Part shown: positions 24,501 to 33,872 of the stretch, piece after piece
Layout of the letters: every line of letters starts with the position of its first letter
Position numbering within the stretch: position 1 is the first letter of the stretch
Source of the DNA: Paulinella micropora
Lineage: Eukaryota; Cercozoa; Imbricatea; Euglyphida
Reading direction: 5' to 3'
Assembly: GCA_009731375.1 (NCBI GenBank)
Contig: BJOX01000031.1
Span: forward strand, 20,639 to 61,253
Length of the DNA: 40,615 bases
The notes under the pieces: model-generated
The model's database searches: none
What the model saw: only the letters and a program-made list of their open reading frames with translations
What the model was told of the DNA's origin: nothing
Position numbers and translations under genes: made by a program

Positions 24501-25573
24501 AAATCTACAAGGCCTTAGACAAAGGCTATAAGTTGATTAAGGTATATGAGGTATGGCACTGGAAGGAACAGAGCAGTAGCCTTTTCAAAGATTACATAAA
24601 AACTTTCTTTAAGGTTAAACAAGAGTCAAGCGGATATCCTGATGGCTGTATTACACAGGAACAAAAAAGAAACTACATTTACAGTATGGAAGTCAAGATG
24701 GGAATTAAGATGGACGAAAACAAAATAGAAGAAAACCCAGGACGGCGAGCGGTTGCTAAGTTGTGCTTGAATAGCCTGTGGGGCAAGTTTGGTGAAAAGC
24801 AAAACAAAACTCAAAACAAAATGATTAAAGATAAAGATACCTTATACAAGTTAATGAACGATAAGTCAGTTGATAACATAAACATAAACATTATTAACGA
24901 CAAAATAATAGAAGCGAGTTATGACCTTAAACAAGATGCGGTAAGCGACCCCGTAAAAACAAATATTGTAGTTGCTTTATTTACGACTTGCCACGCGAGG
25001 ATTAGACTATATGAGATGATGGACAAACTAGACAACAGAGTTCTATACCACGATACCGACAGTGTCATATACACAACAGACTTAACGAAAGGCGAAACAG
25101 ATGTGAAAACGGGTAAGTTGTTAGGCGAATGGACGGACGAACTACACGGAGCAAAGATTATGACCTTTATCGGAGGCGGACCAAAGTGTTATGGATATGT
25201 CTTAGATAACGGCAAAGCAAGTATGAAAGTCAAAGGCTTTAGTATGAATTATGAAAACAATAAATCATTAAATTTACCAAATATGTTAAGTGTCATTAGT
25301 TGCGGACTTGGAATTAAAAACAACGACCTTATTGAGAACGGCAAGAATGAATTGTTAGAGTTGCTTAAGACTCAGGAAGAGAAATTGATTGCTAAACGAA
25401 TTGCAAAATCAGGTAAAGTTGTTATTGTAGAAAACAGCAAGATAACAAGAGATAAACAACAGAAAAAAATAACGAGTGAATACTTAGAAAAAATATTCAG
25501 CTTTACTTACACTAAAAGAAATATTATAGGTATCGTAGATAATGCGATTGAGACTAGACCGTTTGGATACTAA
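21531..25573 (+). pseudogene. protein-primed family B DNA polymerase, copy 1 (broken)
   Basis: This is the replicative polymerase of polinton/adintovirus-type elements (DNA_pol_B_2 family); it would copy linear viral DNA using a protein primer. Start ATG 21531 is chosen over an upstream TTG. A Cys/His-rich zinc cluster lies at about nt 22630-22925. Exonuclease motif I is DFEATQD (nt about 22978), II is HNSRGYD (about 23165) and III is YCHSDVDIL (about 23538). Polymerase motif A is DICSLYP (24191-24211), B is KLCLNSLWGKFG (24758-24793) and C is YHDTDS (25046-25063). Breaks: a 10-N gap with overlapping flanks at 23012; a 7-nt plus a 10-nt loss near 23588-23617 giving a stop at 23591; and a one-base loss near 23876. 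All catalytic motifs survive in pieces, so decay is recent or partly an assembly effect. Confidence 0.9.
23012..23021. other. 10-N gap with overlapping flanks in the polymerase
   Basis: CACAGGATACGGGC is repeated on both sides over about 22 bases with one G/A difference. The reading frame is continuous if the overlap is collapsed, so this gap is not a biological break. Confidence 0.9.
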
Positions 25574-25597
25574 ATGAAAAAATCAATAAAAGAAAAT

Positions 25598-26284
25598 TTA
25601 TTTTTTTGCCTTTCTGCCCCTACCCTTAAAGCTCCTAATTGTATGAATTCCTTTTTTTGGTTTGACTAATTTAGTATTTACAGCCGTAGCCCCTAGCAAT
25701 GATACGGGGTCAAATGCGGTTCGGTAGTTCGTTGTTAGCTTCGCCGTCGTTGCCCTTTTAACTTTTGGATTTACTCTTGTAGCTACTCGGTCAATTACTC
25801 CTTCAATTAGGTCTCTTGTGCTACTGCCTTTATTGTATGTTGTAGCCTTCACCCTAGTCTGCCTACTTAAATCTTTCGCTATTGTGCCACCTAACGAATG
25901 ACCCGTAAGCTCTACATTATCCTTACCATATTTCTTTATGACTTCATTAACCAGCTTCTGCTCTTCTTTGTATCTCGGTGTTCTTTTTAATACTCCCTTT
26001 ACCAATGCGACATCTGTGAGTAAGTCCCGCTTATCTACTGAACCTCTAAATGCCACAATCGCTTTACTATCTTTTTCATACACTGTTGATTTTTCTTTGC
26101 TGGCAACTGGTTTCCATCCGTCAGCACCCTTTCTATCTGACGAACACAAAAAGACATCCTCCGACAACTCCGCACTGCCTCCCTTCTGCCTTCTGTATGC
26201 CTTACCTGCCTTTTTCAATGCTTCACCATAGCTTATGTTATGCTTAGCAGAGTAAGCCTTAACGAACTTTATCCATTCGGACAT
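25598..26284 (-). CDS. class 3 lipase-like esterase
   Basis: This intact 228-residue protein has the lipase class 3 nucleophile elbow GHSLGG (residues 128-133, Ser130), an oxyanion-loop-like FRGSVDKRD (79-87), a probable catalytic Asp192 in FDPVS and His214 in GIHTIRSF. That is a complete Ser-Asp-His triad in the expected order. The N-terminus (WIKFVKAYSAKHNISYGEAL) and the C-terminal tail are basic, unlike secreted lipases; no signal peptide is seen. It faces the polymerase tail to tail (24-bp gap) and is divergent from 26340-26618. In such viruses a lipase could help entry, uncoating or exit; this is inference. Confidence 0.85.
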   Translation of the reverse strand: MSEWIKFVKAYSAKHNISYGEALKKAGKAYRRQKGGSAELSEDVFLCSSDRKGADGWKPVASKEKSTVYEKDSKAIVAFRGSVDKRDLLTDVALVKGVLKRTPRYKEEQKLVNEVIKKYGKDNVELTGHSLGGTIAKDLSRQTRVKATTYNKGSSTRDLIEGVIDRVATRVNPKVKRATTAKLTTNYRTAFDPVSLLGATAVNTKLVKPKKGIHTIRSFKGRGRKAKK

Positions 26285-26285
26285 T

Positions 26286-26293
26286 CTATATAA
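26286..26293 (-). promoter_or_regulatory. TATATAG-type box before the lipase ATG
   Basis: On the minus strand ATTATATAGA directly precedes the ATG at 26284. On the other side CTATATATACTACC leads to the plus-strand gene at 26340, so the 55-bp intergenic space could be a bidirectional promoter. Confidence 0.35.
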
Positions 26294-26339
26294 TTATTTT
26301 TTTTTTAATTTTATATTACCCTATATATACTACCCTACT

Positions 26340-26618
26340 ATGACCACCCTAACAAGACTGTGCGAGAAGTTCCAAAAACTTTCCATTGAAGGAGAAAAAA
26401 AATCCTTCTCGTTGGAAGATGTTCAAAAGGTAATCCACGACGAAATAAAAGCGATTGAAGAAAAGAGAAATACACAGCCGAAAGACACTTTTCAATTTGG
26501 CAAATACCGCGGAAAGAAGTTTGAAGATATCGCAAAGATTGACAAGCCGTATATTGAATGGTTAGTTCGTCAGCCGTGGTGCCGAAATACGGTTGAATTG
26601 AAAAAATATTTGATTTAA
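26340..26618 (+). CDS. small protein with ExoX C-terminal-like (DUF3820-type) domain
   Basis: The 92-residue ORF ends in a domain with FGKYRGKKFEDIAKID (about residues 52-67), then YIEWLVRQPW. This matches the fGKyrGk...YieWl pattern known from the C-terminal domain of exonuclease X-like proteins and many viral small proteins. The N-terminal 45 residues are charged and helical. The exonuclease domain itself is absent. It is the only plus-strand gene within the minus-strand late block. A DNA-processing accessory role is plausible. Confidence 0.7.
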   Translation: MTTLTRLCEKFQKLSIEGEKKSFSLEDVQKVIHDEIKAIEEKRNTQPKDTFQFGKYRGKKFEDIAKIDKPYIEWLVRQPWCRNTVELKKYLI

Positions 26619-26623
26619 TGCTT

Positions 26624-26818
26624 TTACATTTCTTTTTTTTCGTATTCCTCACGGTCTTTCTTAGCCTTTGTAAAGAACTTAATTAAGTTTTCCCGTCTAA
26701 CATCATTCACATCTTCATTTTTTGTAAAGTATGCGATAGCACAAGTTTCATCGCAGAATTGGTAGTTATCAACCGTAGCAGTTAATATATCTTTTTTTTC
26801 GCACTCTTTACACGACAT
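26624..26818 (-). CDS. small Cys-rich (zinc-binding) protein
   Basis: A 64-residue protein with an N-terminal CKECEKKD, FCDETCAIAYF arrangement: two CxxC/CxxxC pairs, 18-20 residues apart, as in MYM/TRASH-like treble-clef fingers. A charged helical tail follows (RRENLIKFFTKAKKDREEY). It converges with the ExoX-like gene (5-bp gap). Its function is unknown, possibly DNA- or protein-binding. Confidence 0.55.
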   Translation of the reverse strand: MSCKECEKKDILTATVDNYQFCDETCAIAYFTKNEDVNDVRRENLIKFFTKAKKDREEYEKKEM

Positions 26819-26829
26819 TGTGAGGTATA

Positions 26830-28119
26830 TTATGGGAAAAATAAAATATTTCTAAAAATAATATACGGGTCTTCTAACCAAGTAAGAGCATACTGAATAC
26901 TTATCGTTTGAGCAGATGTTGCTTGTGATGTTATGGTTAATCTATCGCCTGGTAGCATATCGTCCAAATCATAATCATTTGGATTAACCGTCTCAGCGCT
27001 ACTCAAATTTACAAAGATAACCACTATGGTATTCCCATTAGCCACAGTCGCCGAAGTATCAAATGAAACCAGACTTGTATTAGCATTATTTTCAACATAG
27101 ACAGCATTTGTCAGAGTAGCATTTTTTATTACTTTAATAATACAACTAGTCTTAGAGTCCGTATTTAAGATAGTTAGTCGTCGCGGATAAACTATACTAT
27201 AATTGGTAAGAGCACCACCTGCGGCAGTCGCATTATTTCTCATTGTAAAAACATGAGCAACAGCATTGGTCGCATTGGCTGTTCTTTCATAAATAAAAGG
27301 AATACCTCTCATAATTTCCGTTCCTTCAATGAAGCATCCAACACTAGCGACTTTAATATTTTGGACTGCTACAACACCACCAACATTCATTATATAGGTT
27401 GAAAAAGGTAGAGTAGTATTATTCAGTGTAGTTAAAGTTTGTGTGTTAGCATAACGAATGGCATGAACCATTTGAAAATCTCCCGTATTTGGATTTTCAA
27501 TATAAAAGATACTTGACCAAACCTAAATACTGAAACTTAATTTGAAAAACATTACCCTTCGTAAAATCAATTGCGGGTAGATATGTTTTACCATCAGCCT
27601 TATCAATATTCCAAGTTGATTGAGCATAAGAATTAACCAGCGCCCCTCCTCTACAATGATATATTTTCATTACTCCAGTTTCTCTACCAAAGAAAAATCC
27701 ATCTGTAAAAGCATTATCACCTAAACCAACCGTAGCAAGATATTGAGCACCATTAGCCTCCGTTGTAGTCCATAAGGCAGTAAATCTTACACACACTCCC
27801 ATACCAGCACGATATTTAATTCTTTTTTTTTATTGAATGTATCCGCTAGCCCCTGCCACGGCAGTTGTTGATATGCTAGCCACTGAATTCTTCATTTCAA
27901 CAGTAGAATTAACAACAGCACTATCCCATTTAGCAGAATTTACATTATACATAAATGTCTCTTGAATAATCGGTGTGTATTGTGCTGTGGATATTTCACC
28001 GAATGCTGTCAAGTTGTCATCTGTTAATTTTGTTTTTAGTTCTCCATAAGTTCCACGTTTCAAATTAACAAAATTCCCTCCATCATCTTGTGCGACTAAA
28101 TTTCGTTGTGGGTTGTCAT
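26830..28119 (-). pseudogene. large beta-rich virion protein (fibre/decoration-like), broken
   Basis: Three minus-strand frames line up as one protein of about 430 residues: 28063-27830, 27802-27497 and 27471-26830. The best start is ATG 28119, with a one-base frameshift shortly after it. A TAA at 27830-27832 interrupts the same frame as 27802-27497, and another frameshift near 27510 leads to the last part. The text is rich in Asn, Thr, Ala and Val, with FFFGRETG and a FQIKFQYLG stretch followed, after the shift, by FYIENPNTGDFQMVHAIRYA. I recall similar segments in structural proteins of large DNA viruses, but cannot verify this. It sits next to the capsid gene and is probably a surface or decoration protein. 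Confidence 0.5.
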
Positions 28120-28173
28120 AGTTCCTATATTATCAAAAAAAAAAGAATCTATCAAAATTAATTACTACCAGGT

Positions 28174-28434
28174 TTAGGTTCTGGTAATGGTGCCGTTCCT
28201 GACATTTACTTCTTGCTGAGTGACGACAAATGTGTAATGATTGGCCGCAATATTAGCAGTGGTAGCAATAAACTCCCATCGTCGCTCGGTGTCTAGACTT
28301 AATCCGCTGATTTCATTTTGGTCCTTGCTCCACAACGGTCGGGTATTGTCAAAGCTATCGCACCAAACCCAGTTGTATTGATAAACATTGCTATTCATCA
28401 AAGAAGAGCCTTCCAACTTCGGCTTAAGATACAT
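28174..28434 (-). pseudogene. probable C-terminal part of the major capsid protein, shifted frame
   Basis: This 86-residue frame (YLKPKLEGSSLMN, YNWVWCDSFDNTRPLW, GLSLDTERRWEFIA, YTFVVTQQEV) starts 9 bases after the capsid ORF stop and lies in a different frame, which overlaps the capsid ORF end. The content resembles the end of the second jelly roll of double-jelly-roll capsid proteins. One indel just before 28445 would explain the split. Alternatively it is a tiny separate gene, which I think less likely. Confidence 0.55.
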
Positions 28435-28442
28435 ATAGTCTT

Positions 28443-29693
28443 CTAGTTTTCCAGTTTGACAATCAACATTGAATTCTTGAAGTCGTCTAGTGTGGTATAA
28501 AAAGTTTGGACCTTAGCACCGAGCAGGTTGCTGTTGTCGTAAGCAGTGTTCTTATTTTCAGTTCCGTTGAAAACAGAGTGATAAATCTTCTTAATTCGCC
28601 GTCCGTGGCCTCTGTCAAATCTAAGTATAACATTTTGAGAAGTTGAAGCTACTCCGACGGTATTTTTATACAAATAAGAATAATCAATGTTGAAGCTCAT
28701 ACCTTCGGGGCTCATAATCTTCTGTTGAATTGATTGAACGACATCGGGGTTAGTCTCGACAGCTAAGAAAATGTTGAGATTGGTAATAGTAATGTTTGAA
28801 TCCGCCACCGCAACAGTGCCTCCGCCAGTAGAAAGAGCATCATTGTTATAATAAAAGATTTTGGGTGTCTGTTGCCAAACAATCCGCAAAGTCAAAATTT
28901 CTGCAAACATAATAGTTTTATCCAGAGCGAAAATAGTATTGTAAAGCATTCCAAGATTAATCTTAACATTAACACTCGGGCTGGCATTATTAATAGTTCC
29001 AGCTGAAAAATACTTAGCCTCATTAAAAGCAACATTAACGAACTTACTCGTGCCAGTCTCATTCGCAATAAGGGTATCATCGTGTCGGCGAGCATTTGTG
29101 GAGGGTTGTGACATCCAAGCCTTTAATGCTGCCTGAACCTGTGCCTTCGCAACATCAATGCCCGCATCAATGTTTGCTGTCGCATTTCCTGCTACTGCCG
29201 AAGCGGTCAATGCTGTTTGTAATGCAGCCAACCTTGTAGCATCGCTAGCGGGTTGAAATGTAGTTGTAGCATTACACTTTTGAAGCATACAACCTGCTCC
29301 ACTTCCATTATCGTGGTTTTCCAAAGCTAGTAAATCATCAATGGAGGTTTCGGGTTTCCAAATCATCTTAGTGATATTTCCGACTTCATTAATGTCGCAC
29401 AGATAAACACCACCTCTAGTAATCAATTGAATCTGCCTAATTGGTGCCAAGCAGTCCATAAAGCATTTATTGTAGTTCGCCGCCTTCGCATCTGGAGCAT
29501 AATTAAAACTCAAAACAGAGCGAGCCAAATTAAACGGGCGACTGATAAGGTCAAAGTTGCTTTCCTGTCCTCCTGCGGTAGACACAGTGACATTAATAGA
29601 ACCCTCACGAGGGGTGAGCTTATTCAAACGATAAGAAGCACTGATGTAGTCAGTCATGCTGAAATCTAGTTCGCCTCCGTGTTGTGTGGGCAT
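28443..29693 (-). CDS. major capsid protein (double jelly roll)
   Basis: This 416-residue protein has the features of polinton-like/adintovirus major capsid proteins: a long beta-rich sequence, an early FDLISRPFNLARSV segment, RQIQLITRGGVYLCDIN, a long Ala/Thr-rich loop (residues about 150-215), then ILTLRIVWQQTPK and ISASYRLNKLTPRE near the start. It lies in the late block next to the minor capsid gene. The TATATATT box about 30 bp upstream supports the start at ATG 29693. It probably continues in another frame (28174-28434), so this open frame may lack its last 80-90 residues. The assignment is by pattern and gene order, not by search. Confidence 0.75.
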   Translation of the reverse strand: MPTQHGGELDFSMTDYISASYRLNKLTPREGSINVTVSTAGGQESNFDLISRPFNLARSVLSFNYAPDAKAANYNKCFMDCLAPIRQIQLITRGGVYLCDINEVGNITKMIWKPETSIDDLLALENHDNGSGAGCMLQKCNATTTFQPASDATRLAALQTALTASAVAGNATANIDAGIDVAKAQVQAALKAWMSQPSTNARRHDDTLIANETGTSKFVNVAFNEAKYFSAGTINNASPSVNVKINLGMLYNTIFALDKTIMFAEILTLRIVWQQTPKIFYYNNDALSTGGGTVAVADSNITITNLNIFLAVETNPDVVQSIQQKIMSPEGMSFNIDYSYLYKNTVGVASTSQNVILRFDRGHGRRIKKIYHSVFNGTENKNTAYDNSNLLGAKVQTFYTTLDDFKNSMLIVKLEN

Positions 29694-29719
29694 TTTGTTT
29701 TTTCAGTTTTTGGTTGTCC

Positions 29720-29727
29720 TATATATT
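29720..29727 (-). promoter_or_regulatory. TATA-type box upstream of the capsid gene
   Basis: AATATATAGGA on the minus strand, about 27 bases before the ATG at 29693. Confidence 0.35.
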
Positions 29728-29756
29728 TTAATATGAGAAAAAAATAAATTAATTAA

Positions 29757-30567
29757 TTACCTAGATTTGAGTAGATTAAAAAATGATGTAAATAAATTAA
29801 AATAATTCGTCTCGCGGTAAATCAACAATGTCATTACAATACCTAACCCGTTGAGATTAACTGGTTGGTCGTTTTCGTCAGTCAAGTAAAACCGATACAC
29901 ATTGCTTGAACTAGTAGATAACCGTTTGCCGTATTCACTACCAGAGCCGTCATAGATAACAGAGCCGAACGGGATTTCATTCGCCGTGTATATTTCTTGG
30001 AGCACGTGATTATCACCTTCGTCGACTAAATCTGACTGTAAATATAAGTTTTTCGCCAGTCAAGATTATGACATTCGGCGACCTAATGGTATTGTTAGCA
30101 AAGAAATATGTTGAGTCGGGGTCAAAACCCATTACTTCGTGAATACGTGTTTCGGTGTCAAATATAAATCGCGGTTGAATTCCTAGGTTGTTAGCTACGG
30201 TAAATAATAACTTGCCGTCTTCTGGGTCGGTGTTTGTGTTGTTGCTCGTAACGGTGTATGTGTAGTTGTTGGGGCTGTCTGCCGTTAGCACCTCAGCCAG
30301 TTTATTTTTTAAGTTGTTCATCGTGTAGTTGCCCTCGGGTATCGTAATCAGAGCCTCAAATCCATCTTCACTCAGAGTAAAAGTATTATATGGACTTGCC
30401 ACAGAGTAATACGACTTCGGCACATAGATATGAAGAATTTTACAGTGTGTCGGGTTGTCTAGCGATTTCATATCAACGGAGTGAGTGAAATCACTGTACG
30501 TACCGTTTATCCTATTTTTGCTGTTGATATAGTAAATGTTAGAGCTCCTGCCTCCTCTATACTCCAT
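29757..30567 (-). pseudogene. minor capsid (penton-like) protein, frameshifted
   Basis: Two frames make one protein of about 270 residues: 30567-30013 (184 codons) and 30005-29757. Near 30045, at an A-run, the frame shifts. The N-terminus RSSNIYYINSKNRINGTYSD and the segment HCKILHIYVPKSYY, NTFTLSEDG, ITIPEGNYTMNNL are typical of single-jelly-roll minor capsid proteins in polinton-like and giant viruses, which form the vertices. A TATATATAG box lies at 30592-30601. A 5' copy without the break occurs in inverted orientation at 38569-38838. Confidence 0.7.
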
Positions 30568-30591
30568 TGCAGGAACCTACGACCTCAAAAA

Positions 30592-30601
30592 CTATATATA
30601 G
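30592..30601 (-). promoter_or_regulatory. TATATATAG box upstream of the minor capsid gene
   Basis: CCTATATATAG on the minus strand, about 25 bases before the ATG at 30567. Confidence 0.4.
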
Positions 30602-30629
30602 GAAAATATATTTTTTTTGTTTTAATTAC

Positions 30630-31371
30630 CTAGATAAAAGTGTCAAAGCCGTAGCCGTTCTGTGTTTTCAACTCCTCCGCTTCTTTTTCTTTTAAGTCTG
30701 TCCAACCGCTGGCGAATTTAAAGCGGTTCCCTTTCGCCCGCTCTAACAAAAATCTAATACTATGCCACCCACAGGTTGTGCTCGTATCACTTTGGTTTTT
30801 AACTTGATTGACCTTCATAAGCAAATATGTGCTAGGCTTACTCTTGTCAATAAGCTGTTTCATTTGGTGTAGAAATAGCTCAGTCGGCTTATACAGTGCG
30901 AGTGGGTCGTAGATTTCAATAGAGTCGTCTTTAATTAGGTCAACCCAAACAGCAATCCATGTGAGCCTGGTTGACTAGACTTATCCAAGTTCATTATAAA
31001 ACCATAATTCTTTCTTTTTTCTGGTTTCAGTTTGTTTATTTCATCGCTGGCTACCGTGCCGATATACCATTCGTGCTTTTTCATAATGTTGTCTATTTCG
31101 TCCATCATTAAACCTCTTCCAGCCCCCGCTTGCTCCCATCTACTGCCCCATCTACTGTCCCCGTTTGCTCATCTACTGTCCCATTTACTGCCTCAGTTTG
31201 TGGTTGAACTTCTGGTGTCTGAACTTCTGGCATATTTTCTGGCTGTTGAACTTCTGGCTGTGGAACTTCCTCGGTTGGTTGAATACCGAGATTATTTGAA
31301 ACTTGATTTTTTATATTTGGGTCGCTTCTCATTTCATTTACTAAGTTATTTACATAATCCTTCTTCTTCAT
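30630..31371 (-). pseudogene. adenovirus/ULP1-type cysteine protease, copy 1 (broken)
   Basis: The gene starts MKKKDYVNNLVNEMRSD at 31371 and has a Pro/Glu/Val-rich linker ending at a stop near 31108. The protease domain continues in another frame (GLMMDEIDNIMKKHEWYIG). A one-base loss beside the catalytic-His region near 30973 shifts it again, and the last frame (30863-30630) carries the Gln and TCGWHSIRFL (Cys) segment. So it has at least two breaks. The intact counterpart is at 37722-38498. It would mature capsid or core proteins in an active virus. Confidence 0.75.
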
Positions 31372-32110
31372 TTTTTTTCTGTATTTGCCCTTCTTTAAAT
31401 ATTTCTTAATTGTCGCTATCGTTAAGTTTGTGTATTAATTCCTCCATCGTTTTTGCCCCAGCACCCGTTTGGTTTATTCCCAAATAGTCGGCTAGTTCTT
31501 TCTCATTTCATTCTGGTCTATTCCTAAATCAATACCTTTATCTACTATAACTTGTGCCATACCCGCAGTCGTGTGTTTTCCTTTAACTTTTTTTTGGTGG
31601 TGGTTTGCCCCGAGCTTTCATTTCTTTTTCCAAAGCAGGGCCCAAAGTTTTGGGTATATCCAATTTCGGATACTTGTAATCATTTCTTAAACCTGCGGAT
31701 ATGTATGATATTTTATCTTTAATTTCAAAGTGTTTCGCTTTAGCCTCCGCTCGTTTTTTTTTCTTGTTCTAATTCTGTTTGTATTGTTCAGCCAGTTCTT
31801 TCTGCTCATCTGCTGATTGGGCATCGGCTATCGTTTTCTCTATTCCTGTGCCAAGTTTGTCAAATTCTGTTTTGCTCAAGCTTTTAATAAATTTAGTTGT
31901 AAAGCCCGCTTTCTTCATTAATTCAATGTATTTTTCTTTTAATTCCTTTTCAGCCTTTTTCTCTTCTTTTGTTTTCAATGGCATCTGTTTTTCTTCTGGT
32001 GCTTGGGGTGCTTGTGGTGGTGCTTGTGGTGGTGCTTGTGGTGCTTGTGGTGGTCCTAGTTGTGGTGCTTGTGGCGGTGCTTGTGGTGGTGCTTGTATGT
32101 ATTGAGGTTG
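31337..32110. repeat. viral segmental duplication, copy a
   Basis: This segment, covering the protease start and the C-terminal half of the coiled-coil protein gene, recurs in the same orientation at 34738-35535 with a few percent difference. Confidence 0.85.
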
Positions 32111-32626
32111 GAACTGTGGTGGTGGTAATAGCATTAAATTATTTTTTCTATCTTGTTCAAATTTTACATCCTCTATAAGTTTTTGCTCTCTGTTCGCATC
32201 CCTTATTAATTCTTCTTGTCTTTCCTTCATTTCCGCATTCTCCTTCCTCTCCATTCTTTTCTTCTCATCTTCTGCCTGTTCTCTTAACTTCTTTTCCTTT
32301 TCTTCCTGCTCGTGTATTAGTTCATTTTTTTTCAGCAGGTTGTTTTGTATCTGGTTTCGGTTCTCGTGTTCAAGACGATTGAATTCGGACTTAACTATTG
32401 TAGGGACTCCGCCCCTACGACCCCGCCGGTTGGGTTTGGAAGGGGTATCTCCTTTCATATATTTCAAAAACAGTTTAACGATTTGAAGTGTTGAAAGGTC
32501 ATTCGTTTTCTCGCCAAAGTTGAGATATGCTCGTTTGCCTTTCACTTTAATATATGGTCTGCCATCTTTGGTTCTGTATATCCTCGGAGGTCGTTGTTTA
32601 AGTTTCTTCTTTGGCTTACTTCTCAT
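31410..32626 (-). pseudogene. coiled-coil and PPQAP-repeat virion-associated protein, copy 1
   Basis: The open part (32626-31769, 285 codons) has a basic N-terminus, then TKDGRPYIKVKGKRAYLNFG, a motif I associate with polinton-like viruses. A Glu/Lys/Arg-rich coiled coil (residues about 85-160), a Pro/Gln/Ala repeat region (about 170-215) and a charged helical region follow. The frame breaks at an altered T-run near 31772, again near 31590, and the homologous text continues to about 31410. The copy at 34889-35890 keeps the C-terminal region open. A structural or scaffold role is plausible; the function is not established. Confidence 0.6.
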
Positions 32627-32685
32627 TACTACTATTATATTGAGTAAAAAAAATTAATAACATAATTTACATTTGTGATTGGAGT

Positions 32686-32997
32686 TTAACGAAATTTGAC
32701 CGCTCCGCCTCGTTGCTTGCCGTATCCTTGCTTAATTGCCGCCTTCGCTACACGGTCAGCATAAGGCACTCCGACATCGCTGAGAAAAGTAGCACCTCTT
32801 GAAATCAATTGGTTCTTCTTGATAAACCTATTAGCATCCACTATCGCTTTTCCGACCTTGACCCAATTAACTTTGCCTCCTGTTTGTTTCTTTTTTGATT
32901 TTCTCTTGTTCTTCGCACCTCCCGCTTGTGGCATGGAAGGATTGTAGCTGATATTGTATCCCGATGGTTGTGAAATAATAACTGGTGATGTTGGCAT
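32686..32997 (-). CDS. small basic virion protein, copy 1
   Basis: This 103-residue protein has a PSGYNISYNPSMPQAGG N-terminal part, a Lys-rich stretch (KNKRKSKKKQTGGK), then VNWVKVGKAIVDANRFI, SRGATFLSDVGVPYADRVAK and a Gly/basic tail YGKQRGGAVKFR. It is intact and nearly the same as the inverted copy at 36810-37115, so it has been kept better than its neighbours. Its size and composition suggest a DNA-binding or membrane-active minor virion protein, comparable in kind to adenovirus core/pVI-like proteins. That comparison is inference only. A TATATATAG box directly precedes the ATG. Confidence 0.65.
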   Translation of the reverse strand: MPTSPVIISQPSGYNISYNPSMPQAGGAKNKRKSKKKQTGGKVNWVKVGKAIVDANRFIKKNQLISRGATFLSDVGVPYADRVAKAAIKQGYGKQRGGAVKFR

Positions 32998-33010
32998 CTA
33001 TATATAGTTC
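32998..33010 (-). promoter_or_regulatory. GAACTATATATAG box abutting the ATG at 32997
   Basis: The box is conserved, with one base changed, before the inverted copy (36797-36809). This supports a promoter function and the chosen start. Confidence 0.5.
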
Positions 33011-33034
33011 TAAAAAAAATAAATAATAATAAAA

Positions 33035-33857
33035 TTACTTTAAACGAATATTGAAGTTCTTTCGTAATTCATCAGACACCGCATCCACATACAAAAAGTT
33101 AAACCTCTCTTTCGTCGCCTCGTGGTATTTTTCAATGAAGTATTCAAGGTCGTAGCCGAGGTCCAGATGCTTATACACTAGTTCTATTTTATCAACACTC
33201 TGACCTGGAAAAATAAGTAGGTAGTCCAGCTGTTTAATCGCCTCTGGTCGTAAGTCGTTTAGATACTGTGAGCTCATAATCACCTTTGACTTGTAGTGTC
33301 TATTTTTTTTCAATAGGTCGCTAACGGACTTATCCCTTAAACCACTACCCAAATCATCTAACACGAACACGACTTCTGGTGTAATGTATTTGCTCGGTCT
33401 CTCCACTTTTTCGCCTCCCTCCTGCTTCTTCTTTTCTTCTTTTCCAAAATAAAGAAACTTCGGTTTCGGTTCATCTTTACCATCCTGAACAATCTCGCCC
33501 TCTTGCTCTTCGTCTGGCTTATTGAGCTTGTCTAATTCGTAGTCTATGACACTGTATCCATCCGTTTTCAAATATGTATATATCGCCATCGGGTTTCCCT
33601 TCTTCTTGAAGTGCTTAACCATTTCTTTGTAAATGTGGTCCTTATGTATTGTGCTGGCTATAATAACAATCCTTGTTTTTCTGTCCGTCGTTCGTTTTAG
33701 GATTTCAAACAGTGCGGTCGTCTTGCCACTCTTCTTGCGAGCGAGAAGAAAAAATATTGGCATACGGTTCATCAAACAACTTATATCCTTTTGCCAACTT
33801 GTCGCCATCTCCGTTTTGTTTGACTGGTTTCACCTTTACATTATTGATTTTCTCCAT
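33035..33857 (-). pseudogene. A32/FtsK-like genome-packaging ATPase, copy 1 (one frameshift)
   Basis: This is the packaging NTPase of the viral lineage (poxvirus A32-like/HerA-FtsK superfamily). The main frame is 33808-33035. The natural start appears to be ATG 33857 in another frame, and the two meet at an A-run at 33749-33754, so one base has been gained or lost there. Walker A is ARKKSGKTT directly after the break, and Walker B is VVFVLDDLG at about nt 33370-33345. An IMSSQYLNDLRPEA segment and KQLDYLLIFPGQS follow, as expected for the family. A charged Lys/Glu-rich insert sits between the Walker motifs. A truncated inverted copy lies at 36214-36775. Confidence 0.8.
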
Positions 33858-33872
33858 CGTTTATATATTTTG

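Noticed and set aside
31779-32105. Plus-strand Gly/Cys/Ala-rich ORF (and its twin at 35097-35513)
   Set aside because: Shadow frame opposite the PPQAP repeat of the minus-strand protein.
33749-33754. Programmed frameshift in the packaging ATPase
   Set aside because: A simple homopolymer indel explains it, other genes show the same kind of break, and no known ATPase of this family uses frameshifting.
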